Shown: positions 38,231 to 50,799, counted from the stretch's first letter. The stretch is 64,000 nt of DNA from Caprella mutica (GCA_947561585.1 CANNZV010001638.1:62001-126000), one strand, 5' to 3'. Numbers and translations are program-made. The notes: a model not told the origin generated them from the sequence alone.

Positions 38231-38883
38231 TACCTAGCATTGAATGGTCAGCTACTAGGCACCTAGCATTGAATGGTCAGCTACTAGGCACCTAGCATTG
38301 AATGGTCAGCTACTATGCACCTAGCATTGAATGGTCAGCTACTAGGTACCTAGCATTGAATGGTCAGCTACCTAGCATTGAATGGTCAGCTACTAGGTAC
38401 CTAGCATTGAATGGTCAGCTACTAGGTACCTAGCATTGAATGGTCAGCTACTAGGTACCTAGCATTGAATGGTCAGCTACTAGGCACCTAGCATTGAATG
38501 GTCAGCTATTAGGTACCTAGCATTGAATGGTCAGCTACCTAGCATTGAATGGTCAGCTACTAGGTACCTAGCATTGAATGGTCAGCTACTAGGTACCTAG
38601 CATTGAATGGTCAGCTACTAGGCACCTAGCATTGAATGGTCAGCTACTAGGCACCTAGCATTGAATGGTCAGCTACTATGCACCTAGCATTGAATGGTCA
38701 GCTACTAGGTACCTAGCATTGAATGGTCAGCTACTAGGTACCTAGCATTGAATGGTCAGCTACTAGGCACCTAGCATTGAATGGTCAGCTATTAGGTACC
38801 TAGCATTGAATGGTCAGCTACCTAGCATTGAATGGTCAGCTACCTAGCATTGAATGGTCAGCTACCTAGTTAGCATTGAACGG
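38231..38883. repeat. Minisatellite, 29-bp and 22-bp units, with higher-order duplication
   Basis: About 23 units of CCTAGCATTGAATGGTCAGC plus TA, most followed by CTAGGTA/CTAGGCA/CTATGCA; a few lack the 7-bp tail. The order of variants repeats (GGCAC, GGCAC, TGCAC, GGTAC ... ATTAGGTAC, short), indicating duplication of a block of units. Confidence 0.95.
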
Positions 38884-39052
38884 CAATATGTTAAAAGGTA
38901 TTTGCTGATTAGAACTAGAATTGAAATTTTTAACTAGTTGTTGCTTGTTAAGTTAAAAACACAAAAATTAATATAATAATTGATTACAATGAATATTGAA
39001 CTTCTAAATCAATTAGAAAAACAAAAGTGAATAAGACAATTTCATAAGCTTC

Positions 39053-42000
39053 TCATTTTACTGCAGATTTTGAGCTGTTCTGCTGGAATCGTAGAGGACA
39101 TTTTACCTGTAAAAAAATAATTTAGTGTAATATCACACACACAAAAAAAAGTGAAAGAGGAATGTCACTATGGGTATTAAACATGAAGAATGTAACTATG
39201 GTACGCACGGGAATATATTGACTTGATATTTAAATTCCTCTGTTTTTATTCACTTTTTAAATGTATTTTATCTATAAAATAAATCAAACTATGCAGAAAA
39301 TTTAATATTAATTGAATTCATTAAAAATAACCTAATAACGAGTAATAAATTGTTATTGATGATGACCAGTTATTCTAACGGGAAAGTACACTAGTATAGA
39401 AATAATTTAATTCATTAAATCATATCAGTTAGCTATAAATTGTTGTGCAAACTCTTTTTTTTTATACCAGGATGTTTAAGGAAAAATCTAAATCCATCTT
39501 ATCGGTGGAGACCGATTAATAATTGCACAGTTAATAATTTAGAGCGAGTTGATAATCACGCAGTGATAATCGATGTTCTAACTTACACAAGATGGAATAT
39601 TAGTTCCTATGTAGTGTCCCCTAAGACAGAGTTGACTCAAAGACTCCTTCAGTTCATCTGACGAGTCTTCAGTGACCTCCTGCAGCAGGTACTGGCACCA
39701 TTCTACCACATCTGCATTCCTGCAATAAGGAGAATGAATTTTATAGTGAGCTAATAGCTATTTAATTATCCTATACGAATAATATAACCTGCAGTTACTA
39801 AATGCTTATCAACACATGTAAGTACTATCCTATAAAATTATTTTCAGAGGAGATAAAGCCAAGCTCTATATCTTGAGTGTGATTGTTGTTCTTCTGAAGG
39901 ATTATTTCATGATATAGCTTACTGCACCGATCCACTAGATTATATAATTCAGTATTAGGAAATGTTGATGTGTACTACATTGGGTTTATTGATAATCTGG
40001 AACGTGTGGATGTAAAATCGTTTTCTGCTATTCAGAGATTTAAATTAATAATTAGCATCATCGTGTACAAAACAGTCATTATTTCGGTACTCAGACAGTG
40101 TTTCAATGCTTATTGGTGATCTAACTTATAGCCAGTCTGCTAAATATGGGACATTTTAGCATTTTCTGTGAGAACAATCCTTAATTCCCTACTAAATTTA
40201 CATGTATTTTACTGAGAACAGAAGCCAAAATAGAGAATTTCTTGAAGAACAGTTTACCAGTTCCTGCAGTCTGGACCACTATCATTCTTTACTCACTTTG
40301 CCAATGCCCGATGGTCTGCATCTGTTAGACACAGTAACAATCTCAGGAGACCCTGACGCTGCTTCTTCAGAGGATGGAGACTTTTGTAGCATTTAAAAGC
40401 ACTGCCAATGAGGCCATAGATATTTGATGCACTATTCTCTTTCCGGTGATCTTTCTTTCGTTTCCTTGTGTCTGTGGACGTGTAATCAACGAGGGATATG
40501 ACCAAATCGCAAGCTCCCTCCATGTCGTACAGACCAACTTTGTCTTCTGCGCTTAACAGTTCTGAAATAAAGAAACTTATGAACATGAAACTCTAAATTC
40601 TGTAGAATTAATGGAAGCTCTTAGAAATTGAAATATAATGAATTTATGTTAAAAACTGTATGGTTTTAACATTTAGTTATTCATCAATCTCAAAAAGTTA
40701 ATGGATTCTTTTTGGCTACAGTTCTAACTTCTATAAATGAGTAAGTTTGAGAAATATCATTAGCGCATACAAGTACACCTATCATGAGAAACGTTAGTCA
40801 ACCTTTTAGTTTCTATCAAATTTCTCTTATTTTAACACGTTGACTATGTATTGGTACACATTTGTACCAACATGTATATTAATTACTGATAGACGTTGCC
40901 ATACAAATATACAACACTGTCAATATTTTAATCCCGAACTATTACACTTAGCTCCTCTTACCATCATGGGACAAGTGATGCGGAAGCAATAACGTAAACT
41001 TGAAATATTAAGAATGTCAATTAAGCTAGACAACTTTTTGAGCATAGATTGCCAATGTGTTATAGGATTTATTTTAATATCACAATTACCTTCTAAATAA
41101 GAGCAAATTTCAGGACACTGTCCCTTACACACTCGATATTTAGCCGCTAGAGTCGAGGTTCTGACATTCAAATCGTCAATGGAGAAAGTAGGCTTTATGG
41201 CATATCTGAAGAGATGAGATTTCTTGGCCATTGAATTCTTCAGTTTTTGTGACGAAATGTCAGTCTCCTCCAGAATGAAAGGGAAGCAACCACCCATCAG
41301 GTGCTCTAGGATTGGACGCACCAATTTGGTGTACCATTTGCACTGCGGGGGAAAATATATTAAAATTTGTCTCAATGTTCCATCTGATGAAAGTAGCCAC
41401 TAGCCACTCATGTTAACCAAAACAACTCAAATTTTCTGTGTATTTTATTCAACAGGTTAAAGTGATAACAAATTCTAAAAATAACATTTTGTAATATATA
41501 ACAGATATTCACAAAGTTGACCAATAGGGGTAAACCTTGCATTTGTGAACAGTGTGTGTTGTACCACATATGGTACACTTAGAACTTCATAATAATGAAA
41601 GCTATATATAATAATTAGTAATATTTACCTGAGTAGGCAGAGAGACACATTGCTCCACCATTTGTTCCGTAACGTCTAAAAGTTGCAACAGACATTGTAA
41701 ACCGTAAGCACTTTGACTACTGCATGCTAGACCTGAAAAAAGAAAAGTCTTGTTTTACCTAGCTAAAGTACCTTACTGACTATATGTGAACATTTTAAAT
41801 CAAATTTAAGGTAATTGGTCAATTTCAGATTTTCAGTCATATAAGAAAAACTGATTTTCTTGAGTGGAATTGACCGATAATTCGTGTCTTATCCTAGCTA
41901 ATAAATATATTCAACTGATAAAACAACTTAGCATTTTTTAATAGAATCTTTCTAGTACTAAAAACTTGCCACTATAAAGTTATTATTATTATTATTTCAC

Positions 42001-45000
42001 GTCATTGCTCTTAAGCCACCTCTATCCATCTGCAGTAAAAAAGTTTATTCAAATATTAAAATAACTTTTTAATGGAATCTTCTTAATACTAAAAACTTGT
42101 CGTTATAAAGTGATTTGCTATCACGACATTCCTCTTTACCAACCTCTATCCATCTCCTCCATCTCCGGTAAAAGGTTCCTGTAGATGGAGTGGGCGGCTG
42201 GCAGGAGGGCGGAGCAGAATCCCTCCAGTTTGGTCTCATCAGACAGGAGGATGAACCTCTCGGTAGACTCTACTGTTGGTGTTGTTAAGTTCTGTAGAAG
42301 CTGCAGGAGAAAAAGGTGAAAATACTTACACTTTTTGTTTAACAATCAGAGAATGAAAGCCCAGTGCAACTTTATTTACTTTGAGCGATATGTAAATAAA
42401 TATATTCGGGAACATCATAGTATAAAAAACAGGAGTGCTGAACGAAAAAAAATTTAAATCATATAATGCCATCAATCTGAGAAAACTTCCAAGCTCCGTG
42501 CATGCGTTTTTCCAGAGCATAATTTCTAGAATGGGTCCAATTGTTATCAAATAATATAGCTACCTACATCTATTAGTTAAAGTAACAGAATGAAGTAGGA
42601 AAAACAATTGCATTAGGCACTTCAAACGTATGTCTGCATACAAATAATCACTTTTGAAAGACAACTACTAAGTGGCTATCAATAAAGTGCTAAACTTCAA
42701 CTCAATTAGCTACAACTATCATTCATGAAGGAGATAACAGAATTAATCAATATCTTTTTATATAGCTACTAGCTTCTAGAGTTTTGGCAATATGCTTTTT
42801 AAATCATAGCTATATCTGAAGAATATCATAGACGAAACAAAATGTATTGAATACTAAATAACTACGACTGGTTTAGAACGATTCAAAACTGTTCAATTCT
42901 CTCCGTCTATAATACCTTCAGGATCTATGATTTTAAAAGCCTACTGTCACAACACTAGCTCTACCTTATCTTAAATCTGACTAAATAGCCTTTTGAAGCT
43001 ACCAATGATGTCTATAAATTTGCGCTATTATGTCTAAATCTCTGAAATGCCGCTACTGTGGTACGGAACGGTTAATAAACTTGTTATTACTATTAGATCT
43101 CATGAGTGAGTTTACTCACCTTGAATGGAGTGAGAGGCAGGGCCTTAGTGACTCTCTCTGCCTCCACCACATGCTTCAAAATACCAGCCAGAAGAACACA
43201 CACATCTAACTGTGTGAGAATACTCGCCTCTTGTACTCTCATCACCATTCCACTCGTGGCTTTAGCTTTTGCAGTGTTACCTGAAGAAGGGGCACGTGAA
43301 TTAGTAACTGATAATTAAAATTATGTCAATAAATTTACACCTGACAATTGTGACAACAGACTCACAACATGTGTATGTATTTTAATAAGTAGGTATATGT
43401 GGGATTTTTTTTTTAAATTCTTTACTCTGTGTCGTTTTCAATTAATTAGTAGCTATTATTAGAACAACTGACAATTGTGTTTACAGATTTACTGTGAAAG
43501 AATAATTTCTTTCTTCTGATTGTAGCTACTCACCATTTCCGCCATTATTTTTTTTATCCGAAGCAGTTGACGTTTTGTTGAATTCTTTGTGGAGATCTAT
43601 CCCAAACCTGGCCTGATGGTGTAACTCAAGATTAATAAAGAAAATTATTTGACTAATTTGGTTAAAAACATTAGGAATATTTACCTACTTAAATAATTTT
43701 TAACTACATTTAAAGTGTAATTTAATATTTCCATTCTACTAAGTATGTATCATAACCATTAGTTAAAGTTAAATAATTAGCTATTTATAATTCTTTGGTG
43801 ACTAAAACTGATATCAATGTTCATAATTTAAAGGGGGTAGACTAACTAGTTCTAAAACCTTACTTCCAAGAGTAAAGTTTGGCTACCAACAAAGTATCAT
43901 TCAAAACTGAATGATACTTTGAGCAATAACTCAAATCATCAATAAACAATCAGTAGCTAGCATTAATTGAATGGCAATATGTCACCAAAGACAATATTTC
44001 AGACAGAGTCCTAACCTTAGCGCCAAGTATTCTGAGTAGGTTTGGTACTAGAGTGACTGCCTCTATGCGCAGAAGACTGGGGCCTTTTGAGAGCAGAATG
44101 TGGAGGAGTTTGATGCAGTCTGCCTTGATATCTGAGTGAAGGGACACCAGACAGCAAGAGATGTGAACTCCTAATATCTTGAAGTGGTAGGAAAGTCTCT
44201 GGGCCCCAACCTGTGGAAATTAGCAACAATTGGAGAATGAATTGGCATTTGTGATGGCATTTATTTTGCTACTGAGTGGCATTTATTTAGCTACTGAGTG
44301 GCATTTATTTAGCTACTGAGTGGCATTTATTTAGCTACAGAGTGGCATTTATTTAGCTACAGAGTGGCATTTATTTTGCTACAGAGTGGCATTTATTTAG
44401 CTACTGAGTGGCATTTATTTAGCTACTGAGTGGCATTTATTTAGCTACTGAGTGGCATTTATTTAGCTACAGAGTGGCATTTATTTAGCTACAGAGTGGC
44501 ATTTATTTAGCTACAGAGTGGCATTTATTTAGCTACTGAGTGGCATTTATTTAGCTACAGAGTGGCATTTATTTAGCTACTGAGTGGCATTTATTTAGCT
44601 ACTGAGTGGCATTTATTTAGCTACTGAGTGGCATTTATTTAGCTACTGAGTGGCATTTGTTAGATACTAAATACTATATTATAATGGTACGTATGCAGAT
44701 AATAGCTAGCTACATGTAGACAATAGCAGATGCACATAATCATTGAGATTAAACACATAATAGGGAAAATAATATTATCATTATTGAAAATGAAGTGTTT
44801 TGGAATAAATTGCATGTGAAATAAATTGATAGGTTTAATGTAGTTTCTAACTAGCATCTTTTTAGTCAATTGTGGCCAAATAACTTACCTTTTCGAGTAG
44901 GGCATCGATTAACCTGATAGCCGAGCTTCTCAGTTTAGAGTCGTCACTTAACAAGCACCTTGACACTCCTACCATTAGAGTCGACAGTTTCATTTCCAGC

Positions 45001-45985
45001 TGTCAAAGGAAATGGAGAGGAATAAAAATTAGTAAGGATTTATGAGAAAAAAGTAGATAACTTGATTTATCATCTAAATTTCTAGGTAGACCGTATACCT
45101 ATATTATAACCACAGACACTTTATCAGAAAAAGTCAAAACAAACAGACTTTATTGATTGTTTTAACTTTTGCAATAGCCAACTAGTTTAAATAGCTACTT
45201 TTTTTTTGGTTTAAAAAGTAAAGATTTCTCAATTAGAAACAAGAAGAAAATATAATCTATCAAAACAAACAAACTATTGGTTATTAACATCTTTAGCCAA
45301 CTAGTCTAAACACATTTTTATTAAGCTAATAAGGTTAACATTTTTCCATCAGAAACTAGAATACATAATCTAATTACTGTTCAAAATTTCAGGCTGAACT
45401 TTTATAAGGCTAATAAAACTAAGTTTTAATAAATTATAATTGAAAATATCCTATTTACTTTGTCCATAGGAAGTTTCATCATGATTTCCTTCATGCCATT
45501 GCAGGCGTCCAGTTTGCGGTTCATGGAAGGGTGGTCAAGCTTCATCATGAGCTCCTGAAAATAACATGAATGGTTAAAAATAGGTAGCTATTTGATTAAG
45601 AATATTTTAGAATATTCTATATTATTATTTAACAGTACACTAATAGTATACATATTACATTATTATAATACTATTGTAAGTTTGTAACAATATCTATAAT
45701 TGAAGTTTCCTATTAACCAAATTTGTACCTATCTACTCAGCTACATGAAGCAGAAAATTAGAAGTGTAAGAATTTTAACAGAAATCAAACCTCAAGAGAA
45801 TAACGTTTGCTGGTATATTCTTCTCCGGATTCTTTCTCCTGCAACTGCTTGTTGATTTGAATGGCTCTCGTTTTGAAGGTTGTGATCGTCTCATTTTGGG
45901 GTTTCTTGAGGGTTTTTCCTACTTTGATTTTCTTTTTCACAAAGTCCTTCTGTTTTTCTCTTTTGGCTCTGGTACTTTTAGTCAT
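39053..45985 (-). CDS. TEX10: TEX10/IPI1-like pre-60S ribosome-biogenesis protein
   Basis: Twelve phase-consistent exons: 45985-45791, 45554-45459, 44999-44889, 44210-44016, 43612-43534, 43280-43120, 42300-42144, 41732-41629, 41342-41090, 40561-40297, 39719-39587 and 39106-39053 (1803 nt, 600 aa). The N-terminus MTKSTRAKREKQKDFVKKKI followed by KVGKTLKKPQNETITTFKTR is the hallmark start of the TEX10/IPI1 family. Residues 65-200 are HEAT-like helices (IKADCIKLLHILLSKGPSLL, then TLVPNLLRILG). By family, IPI1/TEX10 works with PELP1- and WDR18-type partners (Rix1 complex) in processing the 60S precursor in the nucleolus. It is longer than yeast Ipi1 (~334 aa) and shorter than human TEX10 (~929 aa), and the C-terminal half is poorly recognisable. 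The donor of exon 1 (GTTTGA) is weak. Confidence 0.85.
40131..40274. mobile_element. CCAGTCTGCAG type B element in TEX10-like intron
   Basis: GCCAGTCTGCTAAATATGGG at the left and CCAGTTCCTGCAGTCTGG at the right, with TTACATGTATTTTACTGAGA inside. Its right end is only about 22 bp from the donor site of the exon ending at 40297. Confidence 0.65.
41809..41896. mobile_element. Short GGTAAGTTATGAATTATCGG-family remnant
   Basis: CAGATTTTCAGTCATATAAG at the left and GACCGATAATTCGTGTCTTA at the right. Almost all internal sequence is gone. TEX10-like intron. Confidence 0.5.
42776..42960. mobile_element. MITE-like element, TIR CTAGRGTTGTGACAATATGC
   Basis: Left CTAGAGTTTTGGCAATATGC, right CTACTGTCACAACACTAG, with inner inverted TGAAGAATATCATAGACG / CGTCTATAATACCTTCA. 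TEX10-like intron. Confidence 0.7.
44252..44658. repeat. Minisatellite, 22-bp unit GTGGCATTTATTTAGCTACT
   Basis: About 18 near-identical copies, differing mainly at ACTGA versus ACAGA and TTTAG versus TTTTG. It starts within 45 bp of the exon at 44210, in the intron between exons 3 and 4 of the TEX10-like gene. Confidence 0.95.
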
Positions 45986-47121
45986 GGTTATTAATATTTG
46001 ATGGAAATCTGAAACTTGAACAAAAATAACTAATTAATAACCTAGAGTATCATGAATATGTAAATTATAAATTAACCATATTAAACCATTTTTTTTAACA
46101 AGGAATAGACTATACCTAGCCTAACTTCCATAAATAAAATTAATTCTGAATCCTATATTATTTTAATTTCTGGGGCACAATGTTTCTATGGCAGTTTTTC
46201 CACAATATGGTATGTTCTGTGAAAACAAACCTTAATTTCATCCATGTTATCGTCTGTTATACATGCAAATATAAAAAGAAATTAAGGATATTTCACAGAA
46301 AATGTAAAAAATTTGAGCTATTCCATGAAAAGTTTTATGTGTGGATTGTTCACACTGTTTGAGTTCTGTAGACTTTAAAATACAGTTATAAATCGAAAGG
46401 AAATTTAAAATCTACATAATTTAAAAATTTACAGATTGTAAAACGTCTCTTAAACATCCATGTTTAAGAGGCTGGAAGAAATTCCATCGACAAGTCGGTG
46501 GAATTTACCATGAAATAGAGACAGGGACAAATGGAGAGTTTATAAACCATACTGTTTTACTTGGTCTACATTTACATTAATTTTACTGTGAACAGAAGAA
46601 GAGATCTTGAACAGTTTCTAAGGGACAGTAAAATTGGGGACAAAATGATTAGTTTAGCCTGTTTAAGGCCTTAGGTGACTCAGCAAGTTGGCAACTTCGA
46701 GATTTTCAAAGTTTGGCAACGCTCATATTTAAAATAAGTAATTGGCTTCATGATTCAAACATAAAATAGTGAAATGCATGATTCGGCATGGGGCCGCCTG
46801 GCCGGCAGACGCGAGTCTGTATTTGATGCACTGAACTCCTTTGATTAATGTGATTGTGTGACCCAGTTTGTATTTGGTGCACTGAACTCCTCTGACTTTT
46901 TCAAAAATCTGAGAAATATCTGCCAATATTTTTCATCAATTTGTCTAGTCCTCCAACATTTTTCCTGATTCCCCTCTAAAAATTAATAGTGGTGATATAG
47001 GAATTAATAGCTAAATATCCTCTAACATTGCAGGAATTTTTTTATTGGGGAGAAATTGAATATCTGCCAACATATCATTGGAATTTACCACCAAATACCC
47101 ATGTTTCGAAGTGTGGCACTG

Positions 47122-47320
47122 CCAGTCTGCAGGATGCGTCTCTTCTCCCGCAAAGATTTAATTTGAGAGACAGTTACAGTAGCAGATTCAGAATCTACCG
47201 CATCTAAATTAATGGTAACATAGGAATTAATTTAAGATCTCACGCAGAGATTTCAAATTTCTAAAAATTCAATCAAAAACTCCCGCAGAGAGTCTTGGAA
47301 AAATGTTCCATATTCTGCAG
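47122..47320. mobile_element. CCAGTCTGCAG type A element, inverted
   Basis: Starts CCAGTCTGCAGGATGCGTCT and ends TTCCATATTCTGCAG; the interior has ATTAATGGTAACATAGGAAT. Opposite orientation to the neighbour at 47451. Confidence 0.7.
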
Positions 47321-47450
47321 TAGTATGGACAAAGTCACCAGTATTTTGGCGACTTTTGAGTGGTGAAATAAGTTTAATAACATGTAAATAACAAAAAATC
47401 ACTCATAAAATTGTCTCAAGAGATGCACATGCATCAGACATGAAGCATGA

Positions 47451-47716
47451 CCAGTCTGCAGAATATGGACCATATTTCCAGGACTCTTTGCAGGAGTTTT
47501 TGATTGAATTTTAGAAATTGAATATCTTTGAGGGAGATCTATAATTAATTCCTATGTTACCATTATCTAGCTGCGGGAGATTCTGAATTAATTCCTATGT
47601 TACCATTAATTTAGCTGCAGGAAATTCTGAATCTGCTGCCGAGAGTCAGAGAGTAGCTCTCTCTCAAATGAAAGTCTCTGCAGGAGATTGGAGAAGAGAC
47701 GCATTTTGCAGACTGG
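47451..47716. mobile_element. CCAGTCTGCAG type A element
   Basis: CCAGTCTGCAGAATATGGAC to CGCATTTTGCAGACTGG, with two ATTCCTATGTTACCATTA modules and AGTCAGAGAGTAGCTCTCTC. Confidence 0.75.
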
Positions 47717-47844
47717 AAGCATGAGGTTTTTTTCAAGTGTGAAATCTTCACTAGAAAGTCAAATTTCTTCTTAGAAGTATCTTAAATGTGGCGACCTGGA
47801 TCCATTTTCTAACTAAACTGGCGACTTTCCTGACACACTTTGGA

Positions 47845-48024
47845 ACATGGGCGGGAGTTTTAGATTAAATTTTAAAAATTGGAGATCTCTGCGGGAGATT
47901 TTGAATTAATTCCTATATTACCATTAATTTAGCTACGGGAGATTCTGAATCTGTGCAGAGAGTCAAAAAATAACTCTCTCAAATTAAAATCTCGGCAGGA
48001 GAAGAGACACATTCTGCAGACTGG
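47845..48024. mobile_element. CCAGTCTGCAG type A element, left end eroded
   Basis: It has GGAGATCTCTGCGGGAGATT, ATTCCTATATTACCATTA and the right end ACATTCTGCAGACTGG. Confidence 0.6.
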
Positions 48025-48059
48025 CTCTCTCCAAAATTCACCAAATTTCTCTCCAAGAT

Positions 48060-48238
48060 CCAGTCTGCAGAATATGTGAGATATTTGGGATATTCTCTCC
48101 GAACAATTTTGAATTAATTCCTATATTTACATTATTTTTGCTACGAACACTTCTGAATTAATTCCTATATTTACATTGATTTTGCTATGAACAGAATAAG
48201 AGATATCTACGAACACTTTACCAGTTTCTGCAGACTGG
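48060..48238. mobile_element. CCAGTCTGCAG type B element
   Basis: CCAGTCTGCAGAATATGTGA to CCAGTTTCTGCAGACTGG, with a duplicated GAATTAATTCCTATATTTAC segment inside. Confidence 0.7.
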
Positions 48239-49074
48239 TCTAAGATGATCAAATATCATAAATTCTCTCCAAAATAACATTGTAACAATATCACAGGAGA
48301 AAAATAGATATTTCTCGCCATTAAAAAGGCGAGTTTGGACATGCATTATTTACATCATTACATGGCATGATTATTATTTATTAGTTTATTACCTGTAAGT
48401 TGTACCAAGTAAGAGAGAGCTTACTTGGTGAGGCAAATGGTGAGTTTATGAGACATACTATTTTACTTGGAAGTTGTAACCTGTACCTTATTACCAGACT
48501 ACCTGAACATGAGGATAATTTTAAGTGTGAAATTTTCACTTGGAAGTCAAATTTCTTCTTAAAAGTATCTTAAATGTGGCAACCTGCCAGTCTGAAAAGA
48601 AGGTCTCCTCAGACCTAGGATTTTGTACAGAAATTGGGATTTGGGCGCAGCAAATAACATGGGAACATAGGAATTAAATAGGACTTAGGCGCAGGATTAA
48701 TCCACAAATCCTGCTCATCTTTTCAGACTGGGCAACCTGGATCTATTTTCTCCAGTCTGCATTTCATGGTAAATTCCACAGACTTGTCGGCCAGAGTGGA
48801 ATAATAACTCATTTCAGATTGACTAGTAACTCTGTTAGGAATTTAGAAAGAACAAAAATTGCTCATTTTAACCCTAAAAAATGCAGAAATCAGTAAATTA
48901 TTTTATAAATTTCAACTCCGCAGTGAAAACTAATGTAAAATAAGTCATTTAAGCTTCAGAATTGGGCTTGTTGTGATGATAAACATCACTGATGAGAATG
49001 CATGAAGTTAGGAGTAACTCTGTTAGAATTTATTTTTTCCAGTCTGGCTTGTCGGTGGAATTTTTCTCCCTTGA

Positions 49075-49265
49075 AAATAATATTCTTAATTCTAGCAAAG
49101 TCAGTGGATTTTTAGCTATCTATTCCTATGTTACCATTAATTTTTGGTAGAAAACTGGATAAAATGTTGGTGGATCAACCAAATTACTGGAACAGTGGAG
49201 CTTGATGGTGGATTTTTTTCAGCTTTTTCATAAAGTCAGTGGAATTTTGTGCACCAAATACAGAC
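49075..49265. repeat. Interspersed repeat with GTGGAATTTTGTGCACCAAA
   Basis: Matches 35720-35910 along its length: GTCAGTGGATTTTTAGCTAT, ATTCCTATGTTACCATTAAT, GGTGGATTTTTTTCAGC. Confidence 0.6.
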
Positions 49266-50068
49266 TGGGTCTCAACCTCCGTCTTCCAACATTATTCAAA
49301 TTTCCCCTACAAAAATAAGATTTATGGCAATATAGGAATAAATATCCTCAATCCTCATCAAGCATGGTAAGAATATTTGTTTTAGCCACTTTTAGAGAGC
49401 CTAAGAGAGCTGAAAAGTTAGCAGACATGCCATTGCCAGCCAAATTTACCATCAAATACAATCTGAACAGTGAACTGAAACACTTTGAAACATGTTATAG
49501 TCGTGAGACTTAACAATACAGCAGCTAATAGAGAATAATTCACAATAGAAGCTTGAAAATAAAATAAATTAAGCAGAAAGTTCACGGCACTTAGCCTAAA
49601 ATATCAATCTAAAAGTTGGAAGAAATATTGCCGATCAAAAAGCACCATAGGTTTGGTTTATAATTCAGCATACAAACACCATGCAGTTAGTCTATCACTG
49701 GAATCAACTCTGGTTAATTGAGGAAAACCGCGGACATGTAGAACATCTCAATATAATTCTAGAGGTTGAAAACACCACCTCCAGCTTCTTTCAGTCACAG
49801 AAGAGAATAGAGATGAGGTAAAATTGTAAATATGTTCAGGTTACGTATCATCAGAATTATGTACCCAACTAGAACAGTGGTTAATAATATTGATAGTTAA
49901 ATAGTTATGATAGTTAAAATGATAGTTAAAAAATAAAATGCGTTTATTTTTTCAAATTTGAAACACACTGTACTGTGTACTTTCCAATTTGAAACTTATG
50001 CACACAAAATCACTACCCATGTTCAAAGAACAGAAACAACAAAAATATAATTTCACACAAAAACAGAA

Positions 50069-50799
50069 ACCCTAGGGCATGAATTAAATAGTTAGAAGGA
50101 TACTCGCACTAGACAGAAATACCGACAAAGAAAAAGAAGGTGACGTCACTTGGAATACGATTTCAAGGTTCTTGTATTGTTTACTTTGAGTCTGTAGCTC
50201 AATACTAGCTTTTCTGTAGCTTAATACTAGCTTTACAGAATACAGCTATTAGCTATCTTATTCTAAACAGTTTTCTTTTTTATTCATTTTATCAATTTGT
50301 ATATATTATGAACAACAATATAAAGTTAGTGATCTCCGATTTTCATTAATTCCTTAATTAAAGAAATCTGCCGACAAATATTAATTATATATATTTCACC
50401 ATATCAATTTTATCGTTATAAATAGTTCATATACTTACATTTTTATATTAGAATTTAGTTTTACTTAGTTCTTCAATTTCAATCATTAATTGTTGGAGAA
50501 TACACAATCGATCGCAATCGACACAAATCCAATTACTATTGAATATCATCTGAGCTGAATTCAATAAATGATTTCACTATTAGGTATATATATATAATCG
50601 ATTAATTATATATTAACATTTGCGATGTATTTAATTATATAATTGACCAAGTAATCAAAAGTTATTTCATGAAGATCAAATATTTCCGATGCGAATATCT
50701 GTATACCAGGTAACGTCATGAGTAGCGCGCGTGACGTCACACTTTCGCACCAATTTCAAGTGCTAGTACCCTTCTAACTATCTAATTCATGCCCTAGGG
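50069..50799. mobile_element. Non-autonomous element with ~40-bp TIR CCCTAGGGCATGAATTA
   Basis: The left end CCCTAGGGCATGAATTAAAT and GTTAGAAGGATACT match the inverse of the right end. Inside each end is a GTGACGTCAC-type site (near 50140 and 50732). The interior is AT-rich without an ORF. No clear target duplication. Confidence 0.7.

Larger units (their letters stand above)
45986..50068. other. Repeat-dominated intergenic DNA
   Basis: No exon was supported. It is mostly copies or fragments of the CCAGTCTGCAG group (47122-47320, 47451-47716, 47845-48024, 48060-48238), ACTCGCCATTT-family pieces (46500-46560, 48240-48480) and the GTGCACCAAATACAGACTGG repeat at 49075-49265. Confidence 0.6.

Noticed and set aside
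38231..38883. Possible CRISPR-like array
   Set aside because: Units are head-to-tail with no unique spacers, and the surrounding genes are eukaryotic. The same applies to the arrays at 44252, 53182 and 60534.
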